Shown piece after piece: positions 25,286 through 33,318 of a stretch of 64,000 nt of DNA (its first letter is position 1; every line of letters begins with the position of its first letter). Location of the stretch: assembly GCA_020348385.1 (NCBI GenBank), contig CP070750.1, positions 3,689,162 to 3,753,161 on the forward strand. Reading direction: 5' to 3'. The notes under the pieces are model-generated. The model made no database searches. It saw only the letters and a program-made list of their open reading frames with translations, and was not told the DNA's origin. Source of the DNA: Candidatus Aminicenantota bacterium (GTDB taxonomy: Bacteria > Acidobacteriota > Aminicenantia > Aminicenantales > Aminicenantaceae). A program made the translations under genes and the position numbers.

Positions 25286-26242
25286 ATGATTTATTTATAT
25301 TTCGCCGCATTCATTGTTGCTTTTGCCGTCCTGTTTAAAAGCGCCTCTTTTTTTGTAGCCGGGGCTTCAAGTATCGCACGCATATTGGATGTTCCCAAGC
25401 TGGTGATAGGCATTGTCCTGGTAGGCCTGGGGACGACAGCCCCAGAATTTGGAGTGACCTTGTATGCAGCCATTATGGGAAAAGGAGAAATCGCCATCGG
25501 CAACGCCATCGGTTCTGTTATCTGCGATGATGGAGTTGCCCTTGCTTTAGCTGCGATCGTAGCTCCGGCCGTGATCTTTGTCAATTGCCGTATTCTGAAA
25601 GTGATGGGATTGTTTCTGATTTCTATCGATGTGTTGGCCTATGTTTTAGCTCAAAACGGGAGGCTGGGTAGGATCGAGGGATTTTGTCTCGTTCTGATTC
25701 TTTGTGTTTATTATGTTTTTATCATCCGGCACCAGCGGCGGAATCAATCTCGCTCTCAAGAACGTGTTTCCAATCAGCTTGACAATCAGTCGTTAAAACG
25801 GCCTATCACACTTTTTCTGTTGGGTTTGGCGGGTGTGGCCTCGATGAGCTTTGTTGTCGTGCAATCGGCGGTAAAAATCGCCGAGCATTTTGAAATCTCT
25901 GAAATCATCATCGGATCGACCATCGTGGCCATTGGCACTTCTTTGCCTGAGATAAGCACATGTATCACGGCCGCTTTAAAAGGAGAAGGGGAGATTGCGG
26001 TGGGAGATATAATCGGGGCAGATATCCTTAATATCCTTTGGATTATCGGCGTGGCCTCGCTTGTCAAACCGATCGAAGTGGATCTGGATATCATAAACTT
26101 TTCCTTCCCCTACATGATTTTGATCGTGGTCGTTATGCTGCTGAGCTTGAGAATAGGTTGTCGGCTGACCAAGTTCAAAGGAATCATCCTTCTTGTTCTT
26201 TATGGATTTTACATCTTTCTGATGCTCTACATTTTTGTTTAG
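25286..26242 (+). CDS. calcium/sodium:cation antiporter (CaCA family)
   Basis: This 318-residue, roughly ten-helix membrane protein has the two inverted alpha-repeats of the CaCA/YrbG exchangers: GLGTTAPEFGVTLYAAIMG with AIGNAIGS, and AIGTSLPEISTCITAALKG with AVGDIIGADILN. The acidic residues in both repeats (E of APEF and of LPEI) coordinate the ion. It probably exports calcium in exchange for sodium or protons. ATG 25286 is preferred; a TTG at 25277 directly after the upstream stop is possible. A TIR/G-rich repeat begins 6 bases after the stop. Confidence 0.88.
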   Translation: MIYLYFAAFIVAFAVLFKSASFFVAGASSIARILDVPKLVIGIVLVGLGTTAPEFGVTLYAAIMGKGEIAIGNAIGSVICDDGVALALAAIVAPAVIFVNCRILKVMGLFLISIDVLAYVLAQNGRLGRIEGFCLVLILCVYYVFIIRHQRRNQSRSQERVSNQLDNQSLKRPITLFLLGLAGVASMSFVVVQSAVKIAEHFEISEIIIGSTIVAIGTSLPEISTCITAALKGEGEIAVGDIIGADILNILWIIGVASLVKPIEVDLDIINFSFPYMILIVVVMLLSLRIGCRLTKFKGIILLVLYGFYIFLMLYIFV

Positions 26243-26247
26243 CCTGA

Positions 26248-26401
26248 ATTATTCATAACTAATGCTCATACCTCTATTCACTTTCAAGAAAACAAGATTT
26301 TCAAATTTCTTTCTAGATGCATTGCCTTTCGGGCGAGCCAATATTGCAGGCCGGGTGGGCTGGCGTTAGGGTGGGGTTGAGGGCCTTGGCCCGCGAATAA
26401 T
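26248..26401 (+). repeat. G-rich dispersed element, copy 4, with terminal inverted repeats
   Basis: ATTATTCATAACTAATGCTC then ATACCTCTATTCACTTTCAA, then TTTTCAAATTTCTTTCTAGA, align with the minus strand of 23389-23581. The middle has CCTTTCGGGCGAGCC. The right side is G-rich (GGGTGGGCTGGCGTTAGGGT then GGGG) and ends GCGAATAAT. The copy is 154 bp, starts 6 bases after a stop codon and lies just upstream of the promoter of the redox operon. Confidence 0.8.
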
Positions 26402-26432
26402 GCAGGTTAATTAAGCCAAATCCCAAATTTTC

Positions 26433-26460
26433 TTGACTTAAAAACTTGGTCTGTTATTAT
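26433..26460 (+). promoter_or_regulatory. promoter of the alanine-dehydrogenase-like/redox operon
   Basis: TTGACT at 26433-26438 and TATTAT at 26455-26460 have a 16-base spacer. The predicted start near 26467 gives a 24-base leader containing GGAGG before ATG 26491. Confidence 0.6.
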
Positions 26461-26490
26461 TATTTGTCCTTTTATTGCATGGAGGATGAC

Positions 26491-27606
26491 ATGAATTTTG
26501 GAGTTATTAACGAGAGCAATAAAATCGAAAATAGAGCAGGCTTATCCCCCAGCGGGATTTCCTTTCTAGTGGAAAAAGGTCACACAGTTTATGTGCAAGC
26601 CGGAGCAGGATTGAAGTCTGGGTATACGAATGAGGACTACTCGTCTTTGGGCGCAAATATCGTATTTACCAAGGAAGAAGCCTTTGGCCGATCGGACATC
26701 GTTCTTAATATTTCACCCTTAGATGAAGAAGAAAGCAAACTCGTGAAGAAAAATCAGATCCTTTTCGGATTCCACCACTTAGCTGTTTCAAGTAAAAATA
26801 TTTTGGATGGGCTCCTGAAAAAGAATGTTACCATGTTGGGTTATGAAATCGTCCAAAAAAATGGCGATGAACTCCCATTTATCGAGTGCTTGAGCGAGAT
26901 TGCGGGGCAAATGTGTTTAGTCATATCAGGTCACTATCTTCAAACGAGTCAAGGAGGTCGAGGTCTGGTGATAGGCGGTGTTGTCAGCGTTCCCCCAGCT
27001 ACGGCTGTTGTGGTCGGGAGTGGGATCCTTGCCCGAAGTGCAATAAAGGCCATGCTCGGAGCCGGTGCCCATACCATTGCGTTAGGTCGGCATATGGACA
27101 GGTTGAGAGATCTCGAGGAGATGACCTCAGGTCAATTAGTCACCCTTATGGCAAGCCAGTATAACCTGGCGCGCATGATAAAAATCGCTGATATCCTGAT
27201 AGGAGCGGTGCTGAGGCCGGGAGAGAAAGCGCCAATCATGATAACACGCAGTATGGTGGGTTCGATGAAAAAAGGATCGGTTTTGATCGACCTGGCAATC
27301 GACCAAGGCGGCTGCTCAGAGACCTCTCGCCTAACCACCCTTGAGCAGCCCACTTATGTCGATGAAGGAATCATCCATTACTGCGTTCCGAACATCACAT
27401 CCACTGTAAGTCGGACGTCCACCAAGGTGCTTTCGAATATGGTTGTCCCCTATCTTCTTCAAATCGCAGAAAACGGAATAGAAAATACGCTAAAGACTAC
27501 CACATCATTAGCCGAGGGTGTTTATGTTTATAAAGGACAGCTTGTCAGGAAAGGGGTGGCAGAAAGGTTTGCCATTTCTTCTAAAAAGCTGGATTCCCTA
27601 TTATGA
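26491..27606 (+). CDS. alanine dehydrogenase/PNT-family protein, divergent
   Basis: The 371 residues align throughout with alanine dehydrogenase. Arg15 (IENRAGLSP), His95/96 (FGFHHLAVS), the NAD-binding loop GSGILARSA (176-184) and Asp271 (LAIDQGGCSET) are kept. The pyruvate-binding Lys of the usual KVKEP motif is missing: the matching residues are LNISPL, with Ile74 there. Ordinary alanine dehydrogenase activity is therefore doubtful. It heads a tightly spaced operon of NuoE/F/G-like and Nfn subunits. GGAGG at 26481-26485 fixes the start; the frame's earlier ATG-like start at 26446 lies in the promoter. Confidence 0.78.
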   Translation: MNFGVINESNKIENRAGLSPSGISFLVEKGHTVYVQAGAGLKSGYTNEDYSSLGANIVFTKEEAFGRSDIVLNISPLDEEESKLVKKNQILFGFHHLAVSSKNILDGLLKKNVTMLGYEIVQKNGDELPFIECLSEIAGQMCLVISGHYLQTSQGGRGLVIGGVVSVPPATAVVVGSGILARSAIKAMLGAGAHTIALGRHMDRLRDLEEMTSGQLVTLMASQYNLARMIKIADILIGAVLRPGEKAPIMITRSMVGSMKKGSVLIDLAIDQGGCSETSRLTTLEQPTYVDEGIIHYCVPNITSTVSRTSTKVLSNMVVPYLLQIAENGIENTLKTTTSLAEGVYVYKGQLVRKGVAERFAISSKKLDSLL

Positions 27607-27619
27607 AGCAGGAAACAAA

Positions 27620-28060
27620 ATGGAAAACATTCTGAAAGAATTTGAACGAGACCAGAAAGAGCTTATCCATATTCTCCATAGGGTACAGGAGGAATTTGGA
27701 TACGTTTCTCCTCCGGCTATCTCTGCTATTGCGAAACATTTGAAAATCTCCGAAAATGAAATTTACAGTGTCCTGACGTTTTACAAGGCATTCAGCCTTG
27801 AACCAAGGGGGAAACATATTGTTACAGTCTGTATGGGCACAGCATGTCACGTGAGGGGAGCTCCAAGATTGGTGGATGATGCGAGCCGGGAAATGGGCGT
27901 TGATGTGGGCCAAACGACTCCTGACAAACATTTTACCCTGGAAACTGTCAATTGCTTGGGGTGTTGTGCAATCGGTCCTGTGGTGGTTGTGGATGGCAAA
28001 TACCATTCCTATGTGAAGAGAATGGATTCTATCATAAAAGAGTATAGCGAAGGCAGGTAA
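27620..28060 (+). CDS. NuoE/HydC-like [2Fe-2S] subunit
   Basis: The 146-residue thioredoxin-fold subunit carries the four Cys of a [2Fe-2S] cluster: CMGTACHVRGA and NCLGCCAIGPV. The N-terminal half is helical (HRVQEEFGYVSPPAISAIA), typical of complex I 24-kDa subunits and the C subunits of bifurcating hydrogenases. It would sit beside the NuoF flavin subunit encoded 5 bases downstream. AGGAAACAAAATG supports ATG 27620; the longer reading frame from 27518 overlaps the previous gene. Confidence 0.9.
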   Translation: MENILKEFERDQKELIHILHRVQEEFGYVSPPAISAIAKHLKISENEIYSVLTFYKAFSLEPRGKHIVTVCMGTACHVRGAPRLVDDASREMGVDVGQTTPDKHFTLETVNCLGCCAIGPVVVVDGKYHSYVKRMDSIIKEYSEGR

Positions 28061-28065
28061 GAATT

Positions 28066-29976
28066 ATGGAAAGAATCAACCATCCTGAAGAACTGGCTGT
28101 GTGGAAGAATGAAATTTTAGCGGAACGTATCCCCTCGAAAAAGAAGATCGTTATTTCGTCAGGAACTTGCGGTCAAGCCAGTGGGTCTCTCCAAATCATC
28201 GATGCGGTTAACCAAGAATTGGCAAAAAAAGGGCTAAAGGATCATGTAGAAGTGAAGGTGACAGGATGTCATGGTTTTTGTCAATTAGAGCCAAACCTGA
28301 TCGTTTATCCCGAGGAGATATTTTACAAAACTCTCCAACCACAAGATGTGCCCCAAATCGTCGAAAAATCCATTCTTGGGAATGAAATCGTCTCGTCATT
28401 GGTTTTCGAAGACCTCAAAACTGCACAGAAAGCCATAAAACAGAATGATATTCCTTTCTACAAAAAACAGGAGAGGCTTCTCACTGAGAATAACCTGAAG
28501 ATCAACCCGACAGAAATAGAGGATTACATCGCGTTGGATGGATACCAGGCTTTGGCCAATGCCTTGTTCAATATGACCTCTGAGGCGGTTATAGCCGAAA
28601 TCGAAACAGCCGGTTTACGAGGAAGAGGCGGTGGAGGCTTTCCTTCGGGAAGAAAGTGGGAAATCTGTCGAAAAGTCGAATCCAATATAAAATATATCAT
28701 CTGCAATGCAGATGAAGGTGATCCCGGTGCCTACATGGATCGGAGTTTGCTAGAAGGGAATCCTCATAGCGTCATAGAGGGTATGATCATTGGTGCCTAT
28801 GCCATCGGCGCTCAGGAGGGATATATCTATGTCCGCATGGAATATCCTCTTGCTGTTCAGCATGTTAACCTAGCCTTGGAGCAGGCCAGGAAGTTCGGCT
28901 TTCTCGGTGAATCCATCCTCGGCTCAGAATTTGCCTTCGAAATCCACCTGATCGAAGGAGCAGGTGCATTTGTGTCCGGAGAAGAAACATCATTGATTGC
29001 ATCCATCGAAGGAAGGCGGGCATTTCCAAGCCAGAGACCACCTTTCCCCGCACAGGAAGGATTGTGGGGAAAACCGACCAATGTCAACAATGTGGAGACC
29101 TGGGCGAATGTTCCCCTCATTTTGCGGAAAGGCGCTGACTGGTATGCAAAGATCGGTACGAGAAGAAGCAAAGGAACGAAAATTTTCTCTCTAGTAGGAA
29201 AGATCAACAACACCGGTTTGGTCGAAGTTCCCATGGGAATAACCCTGAGGGAAATCGTATATGATATCGGAGGGGGGATTCAAGACAACAAGAAATTCAA
29301 GGCCATTCAAACAGGAGGGCCTTCGGGCGGATGTATACCAGCCGAAAAATTAGATCTACCCGTTGATTATGATACCTTGGCGAAAGCCGGATCGATCATG
29401 GGCTCTGGCGGTATGATCATCATGGATGAGGATACATGTATGGTCGATGTGGCCCGCTACTTTCTCCACTTCACACAGGAGGAATCTTGCGGAAAATGTG
29501 TGCCGTGTCGTATCGGAACAAAACAGCTGGTCGAAATATTAAATAGGATTACAGAAGGGAATGGAGAAGAAGAGGATCTCGAAAAAATGGAAGATCTATC
29601 CAAAACCATTAAAACAGGCTCTTTATGCGGATTGGGACAAACGGCACCGAATCCTGTTTTGACGACTCTTCAATATTTTAGGAAGGAATATGAATCTCAT
29701 ATCAAATCAAAGACTTGTATAGCTCTGGTTTGCAAAGGTTTGATCGCCTACACCATCGATCCGGACAAATGCGTGGGTTGTCTTTTGTGTTTGAAAAGCT
29801 GCCCTGTTGATGCCATATCCGGCGAAAGAAAAGAGGTTCATGTCATCGACCAAGATTTGTGCATCAAATGCGGGGCCTGCTTGGATGTCTGCCCGCCAAA
29901 AATCAACGCAGTTTCCAAGGTTACAGGAAGAAAAATGGCCAGAATATTGAAAAATGCTTCAGGGAAAAGAGTTTAA
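28066..29976 (+). CDS. NuoF/HydB-like NADH- and FMN-binding subunit with extra ferredoxin domain
   Basis: At 636 residues it has three parts. The N-terminal thioredoxin-like Fe-S domain has SSGTCGQASG and TGCHGFCQLEP. The NuoF core has RGRGGGGFPSGRKWE for FMN/NADH, then SLBB, then the N3-cluster motif EESCGKCVPCRIGTKQL. The C-terminal 2x[4Fe-4S] domain has CVGCLLCLKSCP and CIKCGACLDVCP. This three-part layout is that of the B subunit of bifurcating hydrogenases and related (Bfu) enzymes, where the FMN splits electron pairs, not that of plain complex I NuoF. It is cytoplasmic and lies between the NuoE- and NuoG-like genes. Confidence 0.9.
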   Translation: MERINHPEELAVWKNEILAERIPSKKKIVISSGTCGQASGSLQIIDAVNQELAKKGLKDHVEVKVTGCHGFCQLEPNLIVYPEEIFYKTLQPQDVPQIVEKSILGNEIVSSLVFEDLKTAQKAIKQNDIPFYKKQERLLTENNLKINPTEIEDYIALDGYQALANALFNMTSEAVIAEIETAGLRGRGGGGFPSGRKWEICRKVESNIKYIICNADEGDPGAYMDRSLLEGNPHSVIEGMIIGAYAIGAQEGYIYVRMEYPLAVQHVNLALEQARKFGFLGESILGSEFAFEIHLIEGAGAFVSGEETSLIASIEGRRAFPSQRPPFPAQEGLWGKPTNVNNVETWANVPLILRKGADWYAKIGTRRSKGTKIFSLVGKINNTGLVEVPMGITLREIVYDIGGGIQDNKKFKAIQTGGPSGGCIPAEKLDLPVDYDTLAKAGSIMGSGGMIIMDEDTCMVDVARYFLHFTQEESCGKCVPCRIGTKQLVEILNRITEGNGEEEDLEKMEDLSKTIKTGSLCGLGQTAPNPVLTTLQYFRKEYESHIKSKTCIALVCKGLIAYTIDPDKCVGCLLCLKSCPVDAISGERKEVHVIDQDLCIKCGACLDVCPPKINAVSKVTGRKMARILKNASGKRV

Positions 29977-29978
29977 AA

Positions 29979-32462
29979 ATGAAATTAACGATTGATGGAA
30001 AAAAGATTGAAGCGGAAGGGAAAAAATCCATATTAGATGTGGCCCGGGAGAACGATATCAACATTCCGGCTCTGTGTGATCATCCGATATTGGGCCCCTT
30101 TAGCGGCTGTCGGTTGTGTATTGTTGAAATTCAAGGGAGAAGAGGATTCGCTCCCTCTTGCAGCACTTATGCCGAAGATGGTATGGAGGTGAAATCCGAT
30201 ACTCCCCAGCTTCGGAAGACACGGAAAGAGATTCTTGGACTCATTTTAACTGAACACCCTGATGCTTGTCTGATATGCACAGAGAAGCAAAGCTGTGATG
30301 AATTCAAATCCACCATCAGGAAGGTAGGGGAGGTCACCGGATGTGTGCTCTGCTCGAACAACGGTCGATGTGATTTACAGGATGTCGTCGAGGCTGTTCA
30401 GATCGACAAAGTGGATTTTCCTTCCGTATATCGGGATTTAGAGGTCAAAAAAAATGATCCTTTTTTTGACCGGAATTACAATTTGTGCATTCTCTGCGGA
30501 CGGTGTGTTAGAGTCTGCCACGAACTGAGGGGAGCTTCGACCGTCCATTTTGTGGATAGAGGGCCTGAAGCCGTGATCGGAACAGCCTTGGACCGGACCC
30601 TCCATGAATCGGGTTGCCAGTTCTGTGGGGCTTGTGTGGATGTCTGCCCGACCGGAGCTCTGACAGAGAGGGCCGTCAAGTACGAACCTTTACCCGATGG
30701 AACGGCCAAAATCCTGTGTCCTCTCTGCGGGATGGGATGTGAATTGGATGTAATGTTGAGCAACGGCAGAATGTTGAGTGCCAAGCCTGCTGAAAAGGGA
30801 ACTGTCAACCAGGGCCAAGCTTGTGTCAAAGGGAGGTTTTTGATAAAGGATGTGGTCATCAGTCCTCGAAGGATTCTGCAGCCCATGATCCGTCGGAGAA
30901 AAGAACTGGAGGAAGTCTCTTGGGAAGAAGCACTGGATTTCGTGGCGCAAAAAATCAAGACATACAAAGGAAATGAAATAGGCTTTATCACGTCCCCCCA
31001 GCTCTCTTGTGAGGATAACGTCGTAGCTGAAAAGTTTGCTCAAGAGGTGGTCAAAACCAGGAATGTCGGCATGTCCACAGGATTCACTCCTTTAGATTCT
31101 CTTTGGCATCTTGAACAGAAGAATGGGATTTCCCCCTCATTCCATTTTAATAAAGAAGATATCGCTCGAGCAAAGGTCATATTCCTCACTGGAACAGATT
31201 TAGCCCTCTCCCATCCCATGCTTTGGCTCGAAGTGTTGAAGGCAGTTCGCAATGGCGCAAGACTTTTAGTGGCCAGCCCTTTCGAAATTGCGGGAAGCCG
31301 GTATGCTTCGTCATGGCTCCCGATTAAGCCGGGATCTGAAGATCTTTTGTACAGATGTCTCTCCAAGATGATCCTAAAAGAAGGAGAAGTGGGTGGTCAT
31401 GACCTCGAAGGTTACGAATCATTCAGGAGATCGTTGGAGAAACTCAATCTGTCTGAGGCTGCAGAAGTTACAGGGATCGATGAAAAGAGTTTACGCCGCG
31501 CTACTGAAATGTTGATGCGAGGCAAACCCTATTTTATTGCGGGAATGGGCTTGACTCCCTCGTCTGGGGAGAATAAGAATATTGCCTCCCTATGGAACCT
31601 CTCTCTCCTGTGCAAAGGAAAACTGATCCCGTTGGGATTGGAGAACAATCAGAGATGCATATTCGAAATGCAACGGAACAATTCGCGCAAAACAAAGCTT
31701 TTATCACAAATTCTCCAAGCTGTGCGAGAGGGACAGATAAAAGCATTGTACACGATTGGTCCTATTCCTCTCGATAAGAAGATTAAGACGGAGTTACTTA
31801 TCGTGCAAGACAGTTACCTGAGCGGGATTGCTGAAAGAGCGGATGTTGTTTTGCCTGCTACCACTTTTGCAGAAACAGATGGGACATTTGTCAATGTGGA
31901 GGGAAGAACTCAAAGTTATTCCAGGGTAATCCAACCTATCGGTGAATCCAAACCGGATTGGTGGATCCTTAGCCAATTGGCCAAAAAAAGAGGAAAGAAG
32001 AACTTCGCTTACAAAAAATCCCAGGATATTTTGAAGGAAATGAAAAAAAGGATCCCATCCCTTAAAAAGCCCAGCTCAGCCCATACAAAAAGGGGAAAAC
32101 AAAAATTTGTGCCATTAAGGGCCAGGTATCACGGCACGAAGATCGGAAAAAAATTCCCGTTTATCCTGAGTTCGGATTACAGCTTGGATACTTACAGAAA
32201 CCTTGTCCTGAGTAGTGAGATCAAAGGCTTTGAAATGGTGAGAAATGCACGATGGATCATGATAAATCCTGAAGATGCAAAAACACTAAAACTGGAAGAA
32301 GGAGAAGGAATTATCATGGAATCTTCGGTTGGTAAAAAGAAGGGCGTAGCTAAAATCACAGAAGCTGTTCCCCAAGGTACGGTTAGAGCCAGCTTCCTCT
32401 GGATCGAGGGGACAGAGGAAGCCTTTAATCCTTTACCAGTTAGAATAAAAAGAGGAAAATAA
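29979..32462 (+). CDS. NuoG-like / molybdopterin-oxidoreductase-fold Fe-S subunit
   Basis: From ATG 29979 (827 aa) the order is: a [2Fe-2S] ferredoxin domain (CDHPILGPFSGCRLC), a His-Cys cluster region (LTEHPDACLIC), two [4Fe-4S] motifs (CILCGRCVRVCHE, CQFCGACVDVCP), the Fe4S4 domain of molybdopterin enzymes (CPLCGMGCELDV) and a catalytic-type fold. No hydrogenase H-cluster motif follows. Where formate dehydrogenases have the metal-binding Cys or Sec, I read TGFTPL, so no Mo/W ligand is evident. The C-terminal MopB-like segment is retained. It probably serves as an electron-wiring scaffold. It overlaps the nfnA start by one base. Confidence 0.85.
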   Translation: MKLTIDGKKIEAEGKKSILDVARENDINIPALCDHPILGPFSGCRLCIVEIQGRRGFAPSCSTYAEDGMEVKSDTPQLRKTRKEILGLILTEHPDACLICTEKQSCDEFKSTIRKVGEVTGCVLCSNNGRCDLQDVVEAVQIDKVDFPSVYRDLEVKKNDPFFDRNYNLCILCGRCVRVCHELRGASTVHFVDRGPEAVIGTALDRTLHESGCQFCGACVDVCPTGALTERAVKYEPLPDGTAKILCPLCGMGCELDVMLSNGRMLSAKPAEKGTVNQGQACVKGRFLIKDVVISPRRILQPMIRRRKELEEVSWEEALDFVAQKIKTYKGNEIGFITSPQLSCEDNVVAEKFAQEVVKTRNVGMSTGFTPLDSLWHLEQKNGISPSFHFNKEDIARAKVIFLTGTDLALSHPMLWLEVLKAVRNGARLLVASPFEIAGSRYASSWLPIKPGSEDLLYRCLSKMILKEGEVGGHDLEGYESFRRSLEKLNLSEAAEVTGIDEKSLRRATEMLMRGKPYFIAGMGLTPSSGENKNIASLWNLSLLCKGKLIPLGLENNQRCIFEMQRNNSRKTKLLSQILQAVREGQIKALYTIGPIPLDKKIKTELLIVQDSYLSGIAERADVVLPATTFAETDGTFVNVEGRTQSYSRVIQPIGESKPDWWILSQLAKKRGKKNFAYKKSQDILKEMKKRIPSLKKPSSAHTKRGKQKFVPLRARYHGTKIGKKFPFILSSDYSLDTYRNLVLSSEIKGFEMVRNARWIMINPEDAKTLKLEEGEGIIMESSVGKKKGVAKITEAVPQGTVRASFLWIEGTEEAFNPLPVRIKRGK

Positions 32463-33295
32463 TGGCTAAGATACTGAAAAGAGAGCGATTAGTTCCGAAT
32501 GTCCATGTTATCGAAGTTGAAGCCCCTGAAATCGTCCGCAAATGTCAGCCTGGCCAATTTGTCATCATCATGCCCGATAAAAAGGGAGAGAGGATCCCTT
32601 TAACCGTTGCGGATTGGGATAAGAAGAAAGGTTCTATCACTTCTGTTTTTTTGGTCGTCGGGACTTCTACTCATAAGCTCGCCGAGCTCAAAGCAGGGGA
32701 TGATATACCTGTTTTTGTCGGTCCTTTGGGAAAACCATCAGAGATTGAAAAATTTGGTACCGTTCTTGTCGCGGGTGGTTGTTTTGGGATTGCAGCCATC
32801 TATCCGATTGCTCGAGCCTTGAAACAAAAGGGAAATAAAGTCATAACGTTAATCGATGTTAAAGCAAACTACCTTTTGTATTGGGAAGAAAAATTGAGGG
32901 CAGTGAGCGATCAGTTCCATGTCTCCAGCCGTGACAGTTTTTATGACTGCAAAGAATACATCCCGCATACATTGGAAAGCCTGCTGAAAAAGGAGAAAAA
33001 AATCGCCCGTATCCATTCTATCGGTTGCACTTATCTGATGTACACATGTGCGGAGGCAACGAGGCCTTATGAAATCCAGACGTTGGTGAGCCTCAATCCA
33101 ATCATGGTGGATGGAACAGGGATGTGCGGGGCGTGTCGTGTGACCGTCGGCGGTAAAACAAAATTTGCTTGTGTGGATGGGCCGGATTTTGATGGTCATT
33201 TGGTCGATTGGGATGAGCTTTTTATGAGAAGGAAATCCTATTTCGATGATGAAATCCATTCCATGTGTTACTGGGAAAAGAAAAATTTCCCCTAA
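32462..33295 (+). CDS. nfnA: NfnA-like ferredoxin-NADP reductase subunit
   Basis: At 277 residues it has an FAD/NAD-binding reductase of the PyrK/NfnA/SudB type: PGQFVIIMPDKKGERIPLT for FAD, GPLGKPS, and VLVAGGCFGIAA for the nucleotide. A C-terminal [2Fe-2S] motif GMCGACRVTVGG with FACVDGPDFDGH and VDWDEL follows. In Nfn this subunit binds NAD(H) next to the 2Fe-2S cluster and pairs with NfnB, encoded 23 bases downstream. The first base of ATG is shared with the last base of the NuoG-like gene's stop, so expression is coupled. Confidence 0.9.
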   Translation: MAKILKRERLVPNVHVIEVEAPEIVRKCQPGQFVIIMPDKKGERIPLTVADWDKKKGSITSVFLVVGTSTHKLAELKAGDDIPVFVGPLGKPSEIEKFGTVLVAGGCFGIAAIYPIARALKQKGNKVITLIDVKANYLLYWEEKLRAVSDQFHVSSRDSFYDCKEYIPHTLESLLKKEKKIARIHSIGCTYLMYTCAEATRPYEIQTLVSLNPIMVDGTGMCGACRVTVGGKTKFACVDGPDFDGHLVDWDELFMRRKSYFDDEIHSMCYWEKKNFP

Positions 33296-33318
33296 AGTTA
33301 AACAGAAAAGAGTAAAAA

